From NCBI GenBank assembly GCA_024277555.1, contig JAJRUY010000062.1:1-8275 (forward strand): DNA of 8,275 nt, given 5' to 3'. Position 1 is the first letter of the stretch; each line of letters starts with the position of its first letter. Origin of the DNA: Gammaproteobacteria bacterium (GTDB taxonomy: Bacteria > Pseudomonadota > Gammaproteobacteria > Chromatiales > Chromatiaceae). The translations under genes and the position numbers were made by a program. The notes under the pieces are model-generated. The model saw only the letters and a program-made list of their open reading frames with translations, did no database searches and was not told where the DNA came from. Of the stretch, positions 1-6,710 are shown piece after piece.

Positions 1-73
1 CCCACTTTTTCGCTTCGATCCCCCTAAATCCGACAGACTCCTAGCCCGGAAAATTCACCCGACCGCTAAAAAA
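1..73. other. Left-edge non-coding stretch
   Basis: I see no convincing coding frame, RNA gene or strong hairpin in these bases up to the first repeat. Together with the repeat and the AT-rich leader that follow, it makes up the roughly 330-base gene-free left edge. It could be the tail of an intergenic region belonging to a gene outside the window. Confidence 0.5.
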
Positions 74-162
74 TAAAGGGCACCTCGAAAAATCGTCATT
101 CCGGCGGAAGCCGGAATCCATCGCCGGGGTGACGAAAAACGAATTATTCGAGGCCCCCTAAA
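74..162 (+). repeat. MITE-like repeat, copy 1 (short form)
   Basis: The element runs from GGGCACCTCGAA (78) to TTCGAGGCCCCC (ending 158). Its ends are imperfect terminal inverted repeats sharing CCTCGAA/TTCGAGG. It is flanked on both sides by TAAA (74-77 and 159-162), as a 4-bp target duplication would leave. Inside is a palindrome with arms ATTCCGGC/GCCGGAAT around a GGAA loop (98-117), of the GTCATTCC...GGAATCCA type common in proteobacterial interspersed repeats. It has no coding capacity. Compared with the copy at 1252-1370 it lacks about 30 internal bases, so it looks like a deletion derivative. Because both copies show TAAA, those bases could instead be a fixed part of the element. Confidence 0.85.
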
Positions 163-327
163 GATTAATAAATAAATACAATAATATACAATATATATCT
201 TATAAATCACATTACATGCTGCAACATCGAATCAACCAATATTGCCGACCGGTTCACGTTTACATATTAAAGATAACTTTAAGTCTGCCGAACATTGTTA
301 GTAGGCAAACTAAAAGAGATATCCGGT
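163..327. other. AT-rich leader before the lipoprotein gene
   Basis: The stretch from about 163 to 235 is very AT-rich, with TAAATAAATA and ATATATAT runs, and leads into the plus-strand gene at 328. It very likely contains that gene's promoter. Too many TATAAT-like hexamers overlap for me to pick one. No riboswitch-like structure is apparent. Confidence 0.35.
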
Positions 328-999
328 ATGCAAAGGCAGCCCCCAAAACGACCTGATTCTGGTTCATACATTAAATACCACCCAGGCAAAATACCCGAAG
401 CATTCATAGCGGCAAAAATCTATGCCCCCTTTGCCATTGGGCTGACTTTACTCATTACCAGCGCCTGCACCACCAAGATTCCTGCCAACCAGTGGACGAG
501 CATTGCGCAGGAAAGCTATCCCGGCATGACAAATATTCATCAGGAAGTGAATGTAATCGAAGGAATATATCAGGGGCAGAAAATAGTCGGATATATTGAT
601 GCCAATGAAGAGTGGGTGGAATTGCACAGGCGCCCGCTCAAACCGGTAGATGCTGCAGAAGCCGGACAAATTGCCGACATCATGACCACAGGTGTCGCCT
701 TGTCCCAGGGTTTTACCGAAGCCAACCCTCTGGGAATCGGAATTCTGCCGCTGAAATTTGCGCTCAACTACTACGCAGAACAACAAGGCCTGCGGCAATG
801 TGGAAAGATCAAAACCTTTCTATCAGCCACCGGCTGGGGTGCCGCGGCGGCAAACATCGTCACTATCTCAGCCGGAACATTCACTGGCGGAAGTGCAGCA
901 GCAGGTTTGCTTGTTGGAGCAATGGCCTGGAACCATTTTCCCGGCACCGAAGGATGCGAAGGCTGGCTAGGGCAGCCTGTGGAACTGATGACATTGTAG
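328..999 (+). CDS. Putative lipoprotein or membrane protein of unknown function
   Basis: A 223-residue protein I cannot assign. I chose the ATG at 328 because an AAGAGA-like ribosome site precedes it by about 9 nt. The frame is open back to a TTG at 295, which has no such site. A hydrophobic segment (about residues 32-46) ends in ITSAC, a weak lipobox with Cys47 as possible lipidation site. The 30-residue N-terminal stretch before it is long for a signal peptide, so an uncleaved anchor is possible. Residues 116-136 carry D-x3-T-x3-AL-x2-G-x2-EANPLG, a pattern I associate with small membrane proteins of the DUF5658 kind; this is a tentative resemblance only. The region after it (about 138-200) is rich in Gly, Ala and hydrophobic residues and may form two membrane helices. 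Cys158 and Cys210 could pair. The gene is isolated, faces the hox operon and is bracketed by two MITE-like repeats. Confidence 0.7.
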   Translation: MQRQPPKRPDSGSYIKYHPGKIPEAFIAAKIYAPFAIGLTLLITSACTTKIPANQWTSIAQESYPGMTNIHQEVNVIEGIYQGQKIVGYIDANEEWVELHRRPLKPVDAAEAGQIADIMTTGVALSQGFTEANPLGIGILPLKFALNYYAEQQGLRQCGKIKTFLSATGWGAAAANIVTISAGTFTGGSAAAGLLVGAMAWNHFPGTEGCEGWLGQPVELMTL

Positions 1000-1251
1000 A
1001 ATGTCCGCAATTCATGAGATTCAGCACACTCGGGCACCTATCTGATAAAAGTGTCAATATTTCCTTACTCCAATGATTTAACATAATATACATTATGCGC
1101 AATAGGCTATTCAGGCTTTCAAGGGGGAAATCCTTGTTAAATTGATGTCAGCTTGGAAAATCAGCGCCTCCAGCTCAACTTCACACAGTGACATTTCATG
1201 CATCGCCAACTATTCACTCCAGATTTATTTATTCGATACAGGTGCTTTGCC
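1000..1251. other. Non-coding gap between the lipoprotein gene and the second repeat
   Basis: No convincing gene on either strand. The one small dyad I see, CAAGG...CCTTG at about 1119-1135, is too short and lacks a T-run, so I do not call a terminator for the upstream gene. The stretch is moderately AT-rich and contains stop codons in all frames. Confidence 0.45.
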
Positions 1252-1370
1252 TAAAGGGCACCTCGAAAAATCGTCATTCCGGCGGAAGCCGGAATCCATA
1301 ACTTGCTGATTTATATTGGCCCCGGCTTTCGCCTGGGTGACAAAAAACGAATTATTCGAGGCTCCCTAAA
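1252..1370 (+). repeat. MITE-like repeat, copy 2 (long form), overlapping the hoxW 3' end
   Basis: Same element and orientation as at 74-162: GGGCACCTCGAA starts at 1256 and TTCGAGGCTCCC ends at 1366. TAAA lies at both borders (1252-1255 and 1367-1370). The left REP-like palindrome (1276-1295) is followed here by a partner in opposite orientation (about 1316-1341, CCCCGGCTTTCGCCTGGGTGAC), giving a two-unit BIME-like core. Copy 1 has lost most of that second unit. On the minus strand the right end of the element is read through by hoxW and supplies its final codons and TAA stop, so the insertion altered an existing coding end. Confidence 0.88.
1266..1295 (-). terminator. Possible hox operon terminator inside the MITE-like repeat
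   Basis: On the minus strand, about 57 nt past the hoxW stop, an 8-bp perfect stem ATTCCGGC/GCCGGAAT (1276-1295, 4-nt loop) is followed after 5 nt by a run of five T (1266-1270). This resembles an intrinsic terminator, though the T-run is short and not directly adjacent. No other terminator candidate follows hoxW. Function is inferred from shape and position only. Confidence 0.4.
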
Positions 1371-1870
1371 TATTCTACTGCTGCTTCCAGATTTCTGGTT
1401 GCCATGGGAGTCAGGCCTTCCTGAAGTTCCCACTCGTAGCCTTTGATTGCCAGTAAATGCACTTCTGGCAGACATTGAAAGCATTGCTCACAGGTTGCCA
1501 TGATCGCAGGGATGGAGATGGCGTGGGATGTGAAGCTGAAGTCCATCTTCGGCGCCACCTTTTCCAGGCGGAATGATTCAACATCAGGAGCTTTGGTGGC
1601 ATCCACAAACAGCACTCTCTTTTTGCGGCTGATCAGGTCGGCATCTTCCAGGTGCAACTGGTAATGCCGCATGATTTTGCTTTCCACGCAAAAAGACGTG
1701 CTTTCAAGCCAATCGATAAAAGCCCATCCCAGCCCATCGTCCTGCCGGCCCACGTTGCCGATGCCATAGATCAGGCACGAGGAGTGATTGTAGTCGGCCA
1801 GGATGGCATCAGGGGTAATCACAAGGTTTTCAGCGTACGCATTCATCAACCAGGGTTCCATTGGCATCAT
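1352..1870 (-). CDS. hoxW: [NiFe]-hydrogenase maturation protease HoxW
   Basis: Endopeptidase of the HyaD/HybD/HycI family that trims the C-terminal tail of HoxH once nickel is in place; cytoplasmic. The family opening is LIYGIGNVGRQDDGLG (33-48). Expected nickel-sensing ligands are an acidic residue of that motif (Asp44/Asp45), Asp90 in LFVDATKA and His116 in SHAIS. The first 32 residues precede the family core, and several in-frame starts exist: ATG at 1870, 1867, 1861 and 1846. None has a good ribosome site, so the true start is uncertain. From the first ATG the gene overlaps hoxH by 41 nt, so translation is probably coupled. Oddities are a C-x2-C-x2-C motif at 127-133, and an end rewritten by a repeat insertion: residues 169-172 (GSLE) and the stop lie in the MITE-like element. 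The catalytic core is complete, so the product is probably still active. Confidence 0.93.
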   Translation of the reverse strand: MMPMEPWLMNAYAENLVITPDAILADYNHSSCLIYGIGNVGRQDDGLGWAFIDWLESTSFCVESKIMRHYQLHLEDADLISRKKRVLFVDATKAPDVESFRLEKVAPKMDFSFTSHAISIPAIMATCEQCFQCLPEVHLLAIKGYEWELQEGLTPMATRNLEAAVEYLGSLE

Positions 1871-3302
1871 ATATGGAGATCACCAGCGGCATTTGTCCCA
1901 TGGCGTGGGTGGCGCAGCTCAGACAAGGGTCGTAGGCGCGTATGCCGACTTCGATGGCATTCATCATGCCCTCGGTGATTTCAGCCCTGCCTCCCAGGTA
2001 ATCCTCGGCCACGGAACGCACCGTGCGGTTCATCACCGTATTGTTCTGCGTGGTCGCAACTACCAGATTGGCGAAAGTGATTTCTCCATCTTGATTGGCA
2101 CGGTAATGGTGAAGCAGGGTTCCGCGCGGGGCTTCGACTACGCCTACCCCCTCTCCTGTCCAGGCATTGTCCTCCAGCGTCAGAACGAGTTGTTCCCCTT
2201 GCAAGTCCGGGTCGAGCAGCAATTCCTTGATCAGCTCCGCAGAATGGAGGATCTCAATGGCGCGCGCCCAGTTGGTATGCAGGGTCATGTCGTTTGCCTT
2301 GCCATGGGTATAGTCGTGAAAACGCTCCAAAGCTGCCTTGGCAAGCGGCGTGGAATCCCCATAGGTTTTTGTCACGTTTACGCGCGCCAGCGGCCCCACC
2401 CTGACCGAGCCCGCTTCTCTTCCCAGGCTTTTCAGGAAAGGAAATTTCATATAGCTCCATTCTTCCGTGGCCTCGGAGAAGTGATCTATGTAATCGTGAT
2501 AATTTAGCTCGGCAACAATCTCCTTGTTCTTGTCCAGGATGCGCATTTTGCCATGGTAATAATCAACATTTCCATCATCATCGACCAGCGACATATTGAG
2601 TGCGGGAACTTTGGCAAAACCATCCACCTCTTCACGGTGCTTGTCATGGAAGTCATAGAATAATTTCAGGCCTTCCTGGGCGTATTCGATCACCTCATCC
2701 ATTGAAAGAAGCCCGTCTCCACCTTTCAACAGACGGTTTCTCTCGGCAATGCTGATGTTCTTGTTGACGCCTCCAGGTACCGAACTGATACCGTGCATGC
2801 GCTTGCCAAACACGGTCTTTATGACCTCCTGCCCCCATTTGCGTAGCGCCACCACTGTTTTTATCAACTCTGGATTGGCTTCCACCAGGCCCAGCACGTT
2901 ACGCTGTTCAGGTGGTGCATCCATGCCAAACAGCATTTCCGGGACAGTCAGATAAAAGTAGGCGGTAACATGGGATTGCAGTTGCTGAGCATAGTGTCCC
3001 AGGCGGCGCACTTTATTAGCTGTCGGTAATATCTCCATGCCAGTGCTGTAGCCGACACCCACCATGTCGTCGAGTGCCTTGGCACCCGACAAATGATGAC
3101 TTACAAAACAGATGCCACAGATACGCTGCAACAATACCGGCGTTTCCCAGTAGGGATGCCCCTGGATGAATTTTTCGAAACCACGAAACTCAACCACATG
3201 CAGTTTTGCATCGACGACCCGGTTGTCGTCATCTAGATGAACAGTCACCTTGCCATGGCCTTCAATTCGCGTAACGGGATCGATAACCAGTTTTCTGCTC
3301 AC
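1830..3302 (-). CDS. hoxH: NAD-reducing hydrogenase large subunit HoxH (Ni-Fe catalytic subunit)
   Basis: Catalytic large subunit of the soluble NAD-reducing [NiFe]-hydrogenase, which splits or forms H2 in the cytoplasm. It has 490 residues, normal for Ralstonia-type HoxH. The N-terminal motif RIEGHGK (12-18) is followed by RICGIC with Cys62 and Cys65. The C-terminal DPCLSCATH has Cys460 and Cys463; these four cysteines hold the Ni-Fe(CN)2CO centre. His466 marks the expected HoxW cleavage site and leaves a 24-residue tail (467-490), which is intact, so the protein is made as a precursor. The start is GTG at 3302, supported by a GAGGA ribosome site about 7 nt upstream in the 13-nt gap after hoxY. 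I see no frameshift or missing ligand. The reading frame is clean and the assignment is firm. Confidence 0.98.
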   Translation of the reverse strand: MSRKLVIDPVTRIEGHGKVTVHLDDDNRVVDAKLHVVEFRGFEKFIQGHPYWETPVLLQRICGICFVSHHLSGAKALDDMVGVGYSTGMEILPTANKVRRLGHYAQQLQSHVTAYFYLTVPEMLFGMDAPPEQRNVLGLVEANPELIKTVVALRKWGQEVIKTVFGKRMHGISSVPGGVNKNISIAERNRLLKGGDGLLSMDEVIEYAQEGLKLFYDFHDKHREEVDGFAKVPALNMSLVDDDGNVDYYHGKMRILDKNKEIVAELNYHDYIDHFSEATEEWSYMKFPFLKSLGREAGSVRVGPLARVNVTKTYGDSTPLAKAALERFHDYTHGKANDMTLHTNWARAIEILHSAELIKELLLDPDLQGEQLVLTLEDNAWTGEGVGVVEAPRGTLLHHYRANQDGEITFANLVVATTQNNTVMNRTVRSVAEDYLGGRAEITEGMMNAIEVGIRAYDPCLSCATHAMGQMPLVISIYDANGTLVDECVR

Positions 3303-3315
3303 TTCAGCATCCTCT

Positions 3316-3945
3316 TCAATCGTACCGGTTCATGGATGTCGGCAAATTGACATCTCGCCCGTTGACCAGATCATCCAGCACTTTGAAAATCGCTGCCCCG
3401 TCAGGTGGGCAGCCGGGAATGAAGTAATCCATCTTCACCACTTCATGACAAGGGTAAACCTTGGTTGTGATCCTGGGTATATCTGGGTGATAAGGAATTA
3501 CGGGTTTCGAGCCAGGCACTGCTGTCGGGGAATCGACATAGGCTTCCCTGAAGCACTCTTCCAGATTCACAACGTTACGCATGGCTGGCACCCCGCCCCA
3601 GACGGCACAGGCGCCGACAGAGATCAGGATGTCACAGTTTTCCCTGAAATGCTCCAGGGTTTCAATATTTTCATCATTGGCAATACCACCTTCGACAAAG
3701 CCGATGGCGCAATGGTGTGGAATGCGCTTGATGTCGGTGAGCGAGGAACGCGTGATGCTTACCTTCTCCAGCAGACGCAGCAGATTCTCATCCATGTCCA
3801 GAAAAGACAGGGTGCAACCCCAGCATCCACACAATGCAATCATCGCCACCTGAATCTTTTTGTCTCGTTCGGCGCGCACAGAGGGATCGAGCGGTGTTGC
3901 CGGTAATTCATGGGAAGCTGTCTCGTTTTTCACTGGCCTTCTCAT
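3316..3945 (-). CDS. hoxY: NAD-reducing hydrogenase small subunit HoxY
   Basis: Small subunit that carries the proximal [4Fe-4S] cluster next to the Ni-Fe site of HoxH and passes electrons to HoxU/HoxF. At 209 residues it is full length. Likely ligands are Cys41 and Cys44 in LCGCWGCTLSFLD (38-50), Cys113 in VGACAVWGG, and Cys179 in FIPGCPPDG. An extra Cys39 lies just before the first pair. There is no Tat signal or membrane anchor, as expected for the short soluble form rather than for membrane-bound uptake enzymes. The start overlaps the hoxU stop by 4 nt (ATGA), with an AGGA ribosome site 7 nt upstream inside the hoxU end. This points to translational coupling. Confidence 0.97.
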   Translation of the reverse strand: MRRPVKNETASHELPATPLDPSVRAERDKKIQVAMIALCGCWGCTLSFLDMDENLLRLLEKVSITRSSLTDIKRIPHHCAIGFVEGGIANDENIETLEHFRENCDILISVGACAVWGGVPAMRNVVNLEECFREAYVDSPTAVPGSKPVIPYHPDIPRITTKVYPCHEVVKMDYFIPGCPPDGAAIFKVLDDLVNGRDVNLPTSMNRYD

Positions 3946-4646
3946 TTGCGTTTCCTCTCCAAGGCACGCTCGCGGATGGATTTGATTTCATATTTGCGCC
4001 GACCAATGGGATCGTTATAGCCCACACCCTTTTCAATGATGCAACCCACAGGACAGAGCTCGGCAGCCTCACGGATCTGCTCTGGCGGCATCTTGTCTGC
4101 CAGTTCGATGTCGATTTCGATGCTGGCATGGGTGCCTCGATCCTTGATACTGAAGATCTTCCGGCTTGTTTCCCTGTCGCGGATGAATTGCACACAACGC
4201 TGGCAGAAGATGCAACGATCCCGTTCCAGCCAGATACGTTTGGCGGCATGATCGCGTATGCGTACGGGAAAACGATAGGGAAAGCGCGACACCATCATGC
4301 CAAGCTCACACCCGAGCGCCTGCAAGTCACAACGACCGCTTTTTTCACAACTGGGACAGTTATGATTGCCCTCAACAAACAGAAACTCCACCAACGCTTT
4401 GCGCATATCGGATACTTCTGGCTCGTCAACCTCCACCTCCAAGCCATCACTCACCGGAACTGTGCAGGCAGCCATCACATTTCCATTGACTCTGACCGAA
4501 CAGATACGGCAGGTGCCCAGACATGGTTTGCCCTTGAGGTGGCAAAGGGTGGGAATATAGATGCCATTTTCGGCAGCGACATCGACCAGGGTTGCACCAT
4601 CCTGAGTGATGATTTCATTGCCATCAATGGTTATGCGGATGCTCAT
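3942..4646 (-). CDS. hoxU: NAD-reducing hydrogenase diaphorase subunit HoxU
   Basis: Fe-S relay subunit related to the N-terminal part of NuoG of complex I; it links HoxY to HoxF. It has 234 residues. A plant-type [2Fe-2S] ferredoxin domain has Cys35, Cys46, Cys49 and Cys61 (spacing C-x10-C-x2-C-x11-C); Cys42 is extra. A His/Cys cluster motif follows: His95, Cys97, Cys100, Cys106 in GNHNCPSCEKSGRC. A further cubane motif has Cys145, Cys148 and Cys151, with Cys198 or Cys202 of LCPVGC as fourth ligand. The C-terminus ends in a very basic stretch (REDRALERKRK-like, about 225-234). The ATG overlaps the hoxF stop by 4 nt and has an AGGAG ribosome site 5 nt upstream. Confidence 0.97.
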   Translation of the reverse strand: MSIRITIDGNEIITQDGATLVDVAAENGIYIPTLCHLKGKPCLGTCRICSVRVNGNVMAACTVPVSDGLEVEVDEPEVSDMRKALVEFLFVEGNHNCPSCEKSGRCDLQALGCELGMMVSRFPYRFPVRIRDHAAKRIWLERDRCIFCQRCVQFIRDRETSRKIFSIKDRGTHASIEIDIELADKMPPEQIREAAELCPVGCIIEKGVGYNDPIGRRKYEIKSIRERALERKRK

Positions 4647-6451
4647 TCCATCTCCTCTTGCACAAGCGCCTTATACGCCAGTTCGTGACCCTGAAGTGCT
4701 GCGTCCATGTCGAATGCCGGTAACAACGCCCCATGTGGCTGCACGAGTTTATGTTGATAGATTTCCGGAAATTTCTCCAGTGTGGTGAGAATTGGTTTAG
4801 GTGAGGCGGCGCCCAGTCCGCATCGACTGGTGTTTCGCACGAGCTTTCCCCATCTGACGCCCTCGTCCAGATCCTGCTGACAGGCGCGGCCAGCAATTAC
4901 ACGTTCAATCTTGCGCAACAGATCGATGTTACCTGCACGACAGGGGACGCAGATACCACAGGATTCATCTACAAAAAACCTCATGAAGTTTTTGACAATA
5001 TCGAGCAGATCCCTGCTCTCATTGAAAACCATTAACGAGCCGTTGCAGGACAGATCGCTGTAGCAAAACACCCGCTCCCCATCCTTTTCCACCGAAACGC
5101 ACTCTCCGGAAGGACCGCTGACCTGCGCTGCCATGGGATTCCTCGCCCCTACCATCTGCAGCACTTCATTGAGTGAAATACCCCACTCAATCTCGTAGAT
5201 GCCTGGATGTTGGCAATCACCTGACACACTAAGCAGGCGTGTGCCGCTTGAATGGTTCGTACCCATGGTGCGAAACCACTCGGCGCCTTCTTCAATGATG
5301 CGGCTGACAGCGGCAAAGGTTTCGACATTGTTGACGCAGGTAGGCATACCAAGATAGCCCTGCTGGATTGGATAAGGAGGCTTGACTCGTGGCGTACCCC
5401 GTTTGCCTTCACAGGATTCGATCAATGCTGTTTCATCCCCACAGACGTAAGCGCCAGCTCCCATCTGAATACGGATATCAAAATCGAAAGCTTTACCGAG
5501 GATCTGCTCGCCCAGAAGACCCTGGTCGTAAAACCCCTGTATCTGTTGTTCCAGATACTCCTTGAGATACCGGTACTCCGTGCGCAGATAGATAATGCCG
5601 TTATGTGAGCCGATCGCGTAGGCAGCGATGATCATTCCCAGCAACACATCCCCGGGTGAGCGGGTCAGCAGAACACGATCCTTGAATGTGCCCGGCTCAC
5701 CTTCATCTGCATTGCAGATCACATACTTCTCGTCACCTTCGGCTTCCCGACCGAGGCGCCACTTCAGCCCTGTGGGAAATCCTGCGCCGCCGCGCCCCCG
5801 TATACTGGAAACTGTTAATGTCTCAATAACCTCATCCGGCAGCATCTCCAGGCACTTTTCAAGCAATGCTTTAAAATCCCTGTCGGCCTTGAAAAACACG
5901 GGACCCTGGTTGTGGATATTGCCTTTTACCAACGTATCCACATAGGCCACATCCCTGCGACCATTCCCGTCCGGATTGGCAATCTGGTTCGCATCCCGAC
6001 CCTGTTTCAGCTGGGCGATAACATCACTGGCCTTTTTTGGTGTCAGATTGGTAAACACCACCTCATCCACCATCATCGCTGGCTCCTGATCGCTCAGGCC
6101 GATGCAGTTGGTGTCATACAGGCCGAAAGTGCCAGACTCATCAACAGCCCCAAAAGTACAGCCGCATGCCTGTTCCAGCGCTTCGCGGATTTCATCATAG
6201 CCATTCATTCTGGCAATGACGGAATCAGCCAGGTAGATCTTGTGTTTGCCAGATGGCCGGGCATGAAAAAAATGGTAGAAGGAGATGGTTTCATGAATAT
6301 CGTTACAGGACATGTTCAAGCCTTCCGACAAGGCCATAATTGCCTCACCCGGAATAAAACCATACTTTTGCTGTACATCCCACAATATATCGATCAGGCG
6401 GGTCTTATCCGAATGATACTGCTCCAATATGGTCTGGACTTCTGTATGCAT
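4643..6451 (-). CDS. hoxF: NAD-reducing hydrogenase diaphorase subunit HoxF (NuoE-NuoF fusion)
   Basis: Diaphorase subunit that binds FMN and NAD(H) and exchanges electrons with NAD+/NADH. It has 602 residues, the usual size for the fused form. The N-terminal domain (about 1-140) is NuoE-like. Of its four [2Fe-2S] ligand positions only Cys116 remains; the others are Ala75, Ala80 and Ser120, so this cluster is probably absent. The NuoF-like part (about 170-580) has GRGGAGFPTGLKW (219-231), CNADEGEPGTFKDR (246-259) and the nucleotide-binding stretch from GAGAYVCGDE (331) through VKPPYP (361). A [4Fe-4S] site is formed by Cys498, Cys501, Cys504 (ESCGICVPC) and Cys544. The ATG at 6451 has a GAGG ribosome site 8 nt upstream. 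As first gene of the operon, its transcript must start upstream, but I could not identify a promoter or a sigma-54 type site there. Confidence 0.97.
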   Translation of the reverse strand: MHTEVQTILEQYHSDKTRLIDILWDVQQKYGFIPGEAIMALSEGLNMSCNDIHETISFYHFFHARPSGKHKIYLADSVIARMNGYDEIREALEQACGCTFGAVDESGTFGLYDTNCIGLSDQEPAMMVDEVVFTNLTPKKASDVIAQLKQGRDANQIANPDGNGRRDVAYVDTLVKGNIHNQGPVFFKADRDFKALLEKCLEMLPDEVIETLTVSSIRGRGGAGFPTGLKWRLGREAEGDEKYVICNADEGEPGTFKDRVLLTRSPGDVLLGMIIAAYAIGSHNGIIYLRTEYRYLKEYLEQQIQGFYDQGLLGEQILGKAFDFDIRIQMGAGAYVCGDETALIESCEGKRGTPRVKPPYPIQQGYLGMPTCVNNVETFAAVSRIIEEGAEWFRTMGTNHSSGTRLLSVSGDCQHPGIYEIEWGISLNEVLQMVGARNPMAAQVSGPSGECVSVEKDGERVFCYSDLSCNGSLMVFNESRDLLDIVKNFMRFFVDESCGICVPCRAGNIDLLRKIERVIAGRACQQDLDEGVRWGKLVRNTSRCGLGAASPKPILTTLEKFPEIYQHKLVQPHGALLPAFDMDAALQGHELAYKALVQEEME

Positions 6452-6636
6452 TTCTTAAACCTCAACACCTGTGAATCACAACTAACGATATGCAGTTCAT
6501 GCCCCATGCAGGGATAGATGGCGTGGACAAGCTGGTGGGCCTGAGCCGTCGCTTTCTCTGTGTCGCCATCGAGCACCGCAAGGAAATGGATCACCACGCC
6601 CTGTGTATGTATTCCACTGATACCTGACTTGATCAA
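6394..6636 (-). CDS. Unrecognised short reading frame directly before hoxF
   Basis: An 80-codon frame (TTG start at 6636) that I do not recognise. A stop codon lies two codons upstream, so it has no room for a longer N-terminus in this frame. An AAAGGA-like ribosome site lies about 15 nt before the TTG. An ATG at 6640 is better placed for it but opens a different, arginine-rich frame. Residues 1-55 look like genuine protein (GVVIHFLAVLDGD, with a mixed helix-like stretch to HAIYPCMGHELHIVSCD). The last 20 or so codons read hoxF's start out of frame for 58 nt. A one-base shift would expose a TAA two codons before the hoxF ATG. It may be a real small gene translated just before hoxF, or the 3' remnant of a gene cut off by the mobile debris upstream. 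Confidence 0.4.
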   Translation of the reverse strand: MIKSGISGIHTQGVVIHFLAVLDGDTEKATAQAHQLVHAIYPCMGHELHIVSCDSQVLRFKKCIQKSRPYWSSIIRIRPA

Positions 6637-6710
6637 GCATTATCTTTGGATTCCTTTATCCCTTTATAACATTCTGACCATCACGATAGGGGGTCAGTTC
6701 TGGGGCAGTT

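Noticed and set aside
74..1370. CRISPR or other spaced repeat array
   Set aside because: Only two copies more than 1 kb apart, with terminal inverted repeats and TAAA borders; this is a MITE-like pair.
1803..2507. Long plus-strand frame opposite hoxH
   Set aside because: It lies antisense to well-supported hoxH/hoxW codons and shows no recognisable motif or ribosome site.
3834..4688. 284-codon plus-strand frame opposite hoxU and hoxY
   Set aside because: It mirrors the codon structure of hoxU; all Fe-S motifs are on the minus strand.
5912..6517. 201-codon plus-strand frame opposite the hoxF N-terminus
   Set aside because: Antisense shadow of hoxF with no family features.
6452..6700. Sigma-54 (GG-N10-GC) promoter for the hox operon
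   Set aside because: I searched for TGGCAC-N5-TTGC-type sites upstream of hoxF on the minus strand and found none convincing; a sigma-70 pair was also not clear.
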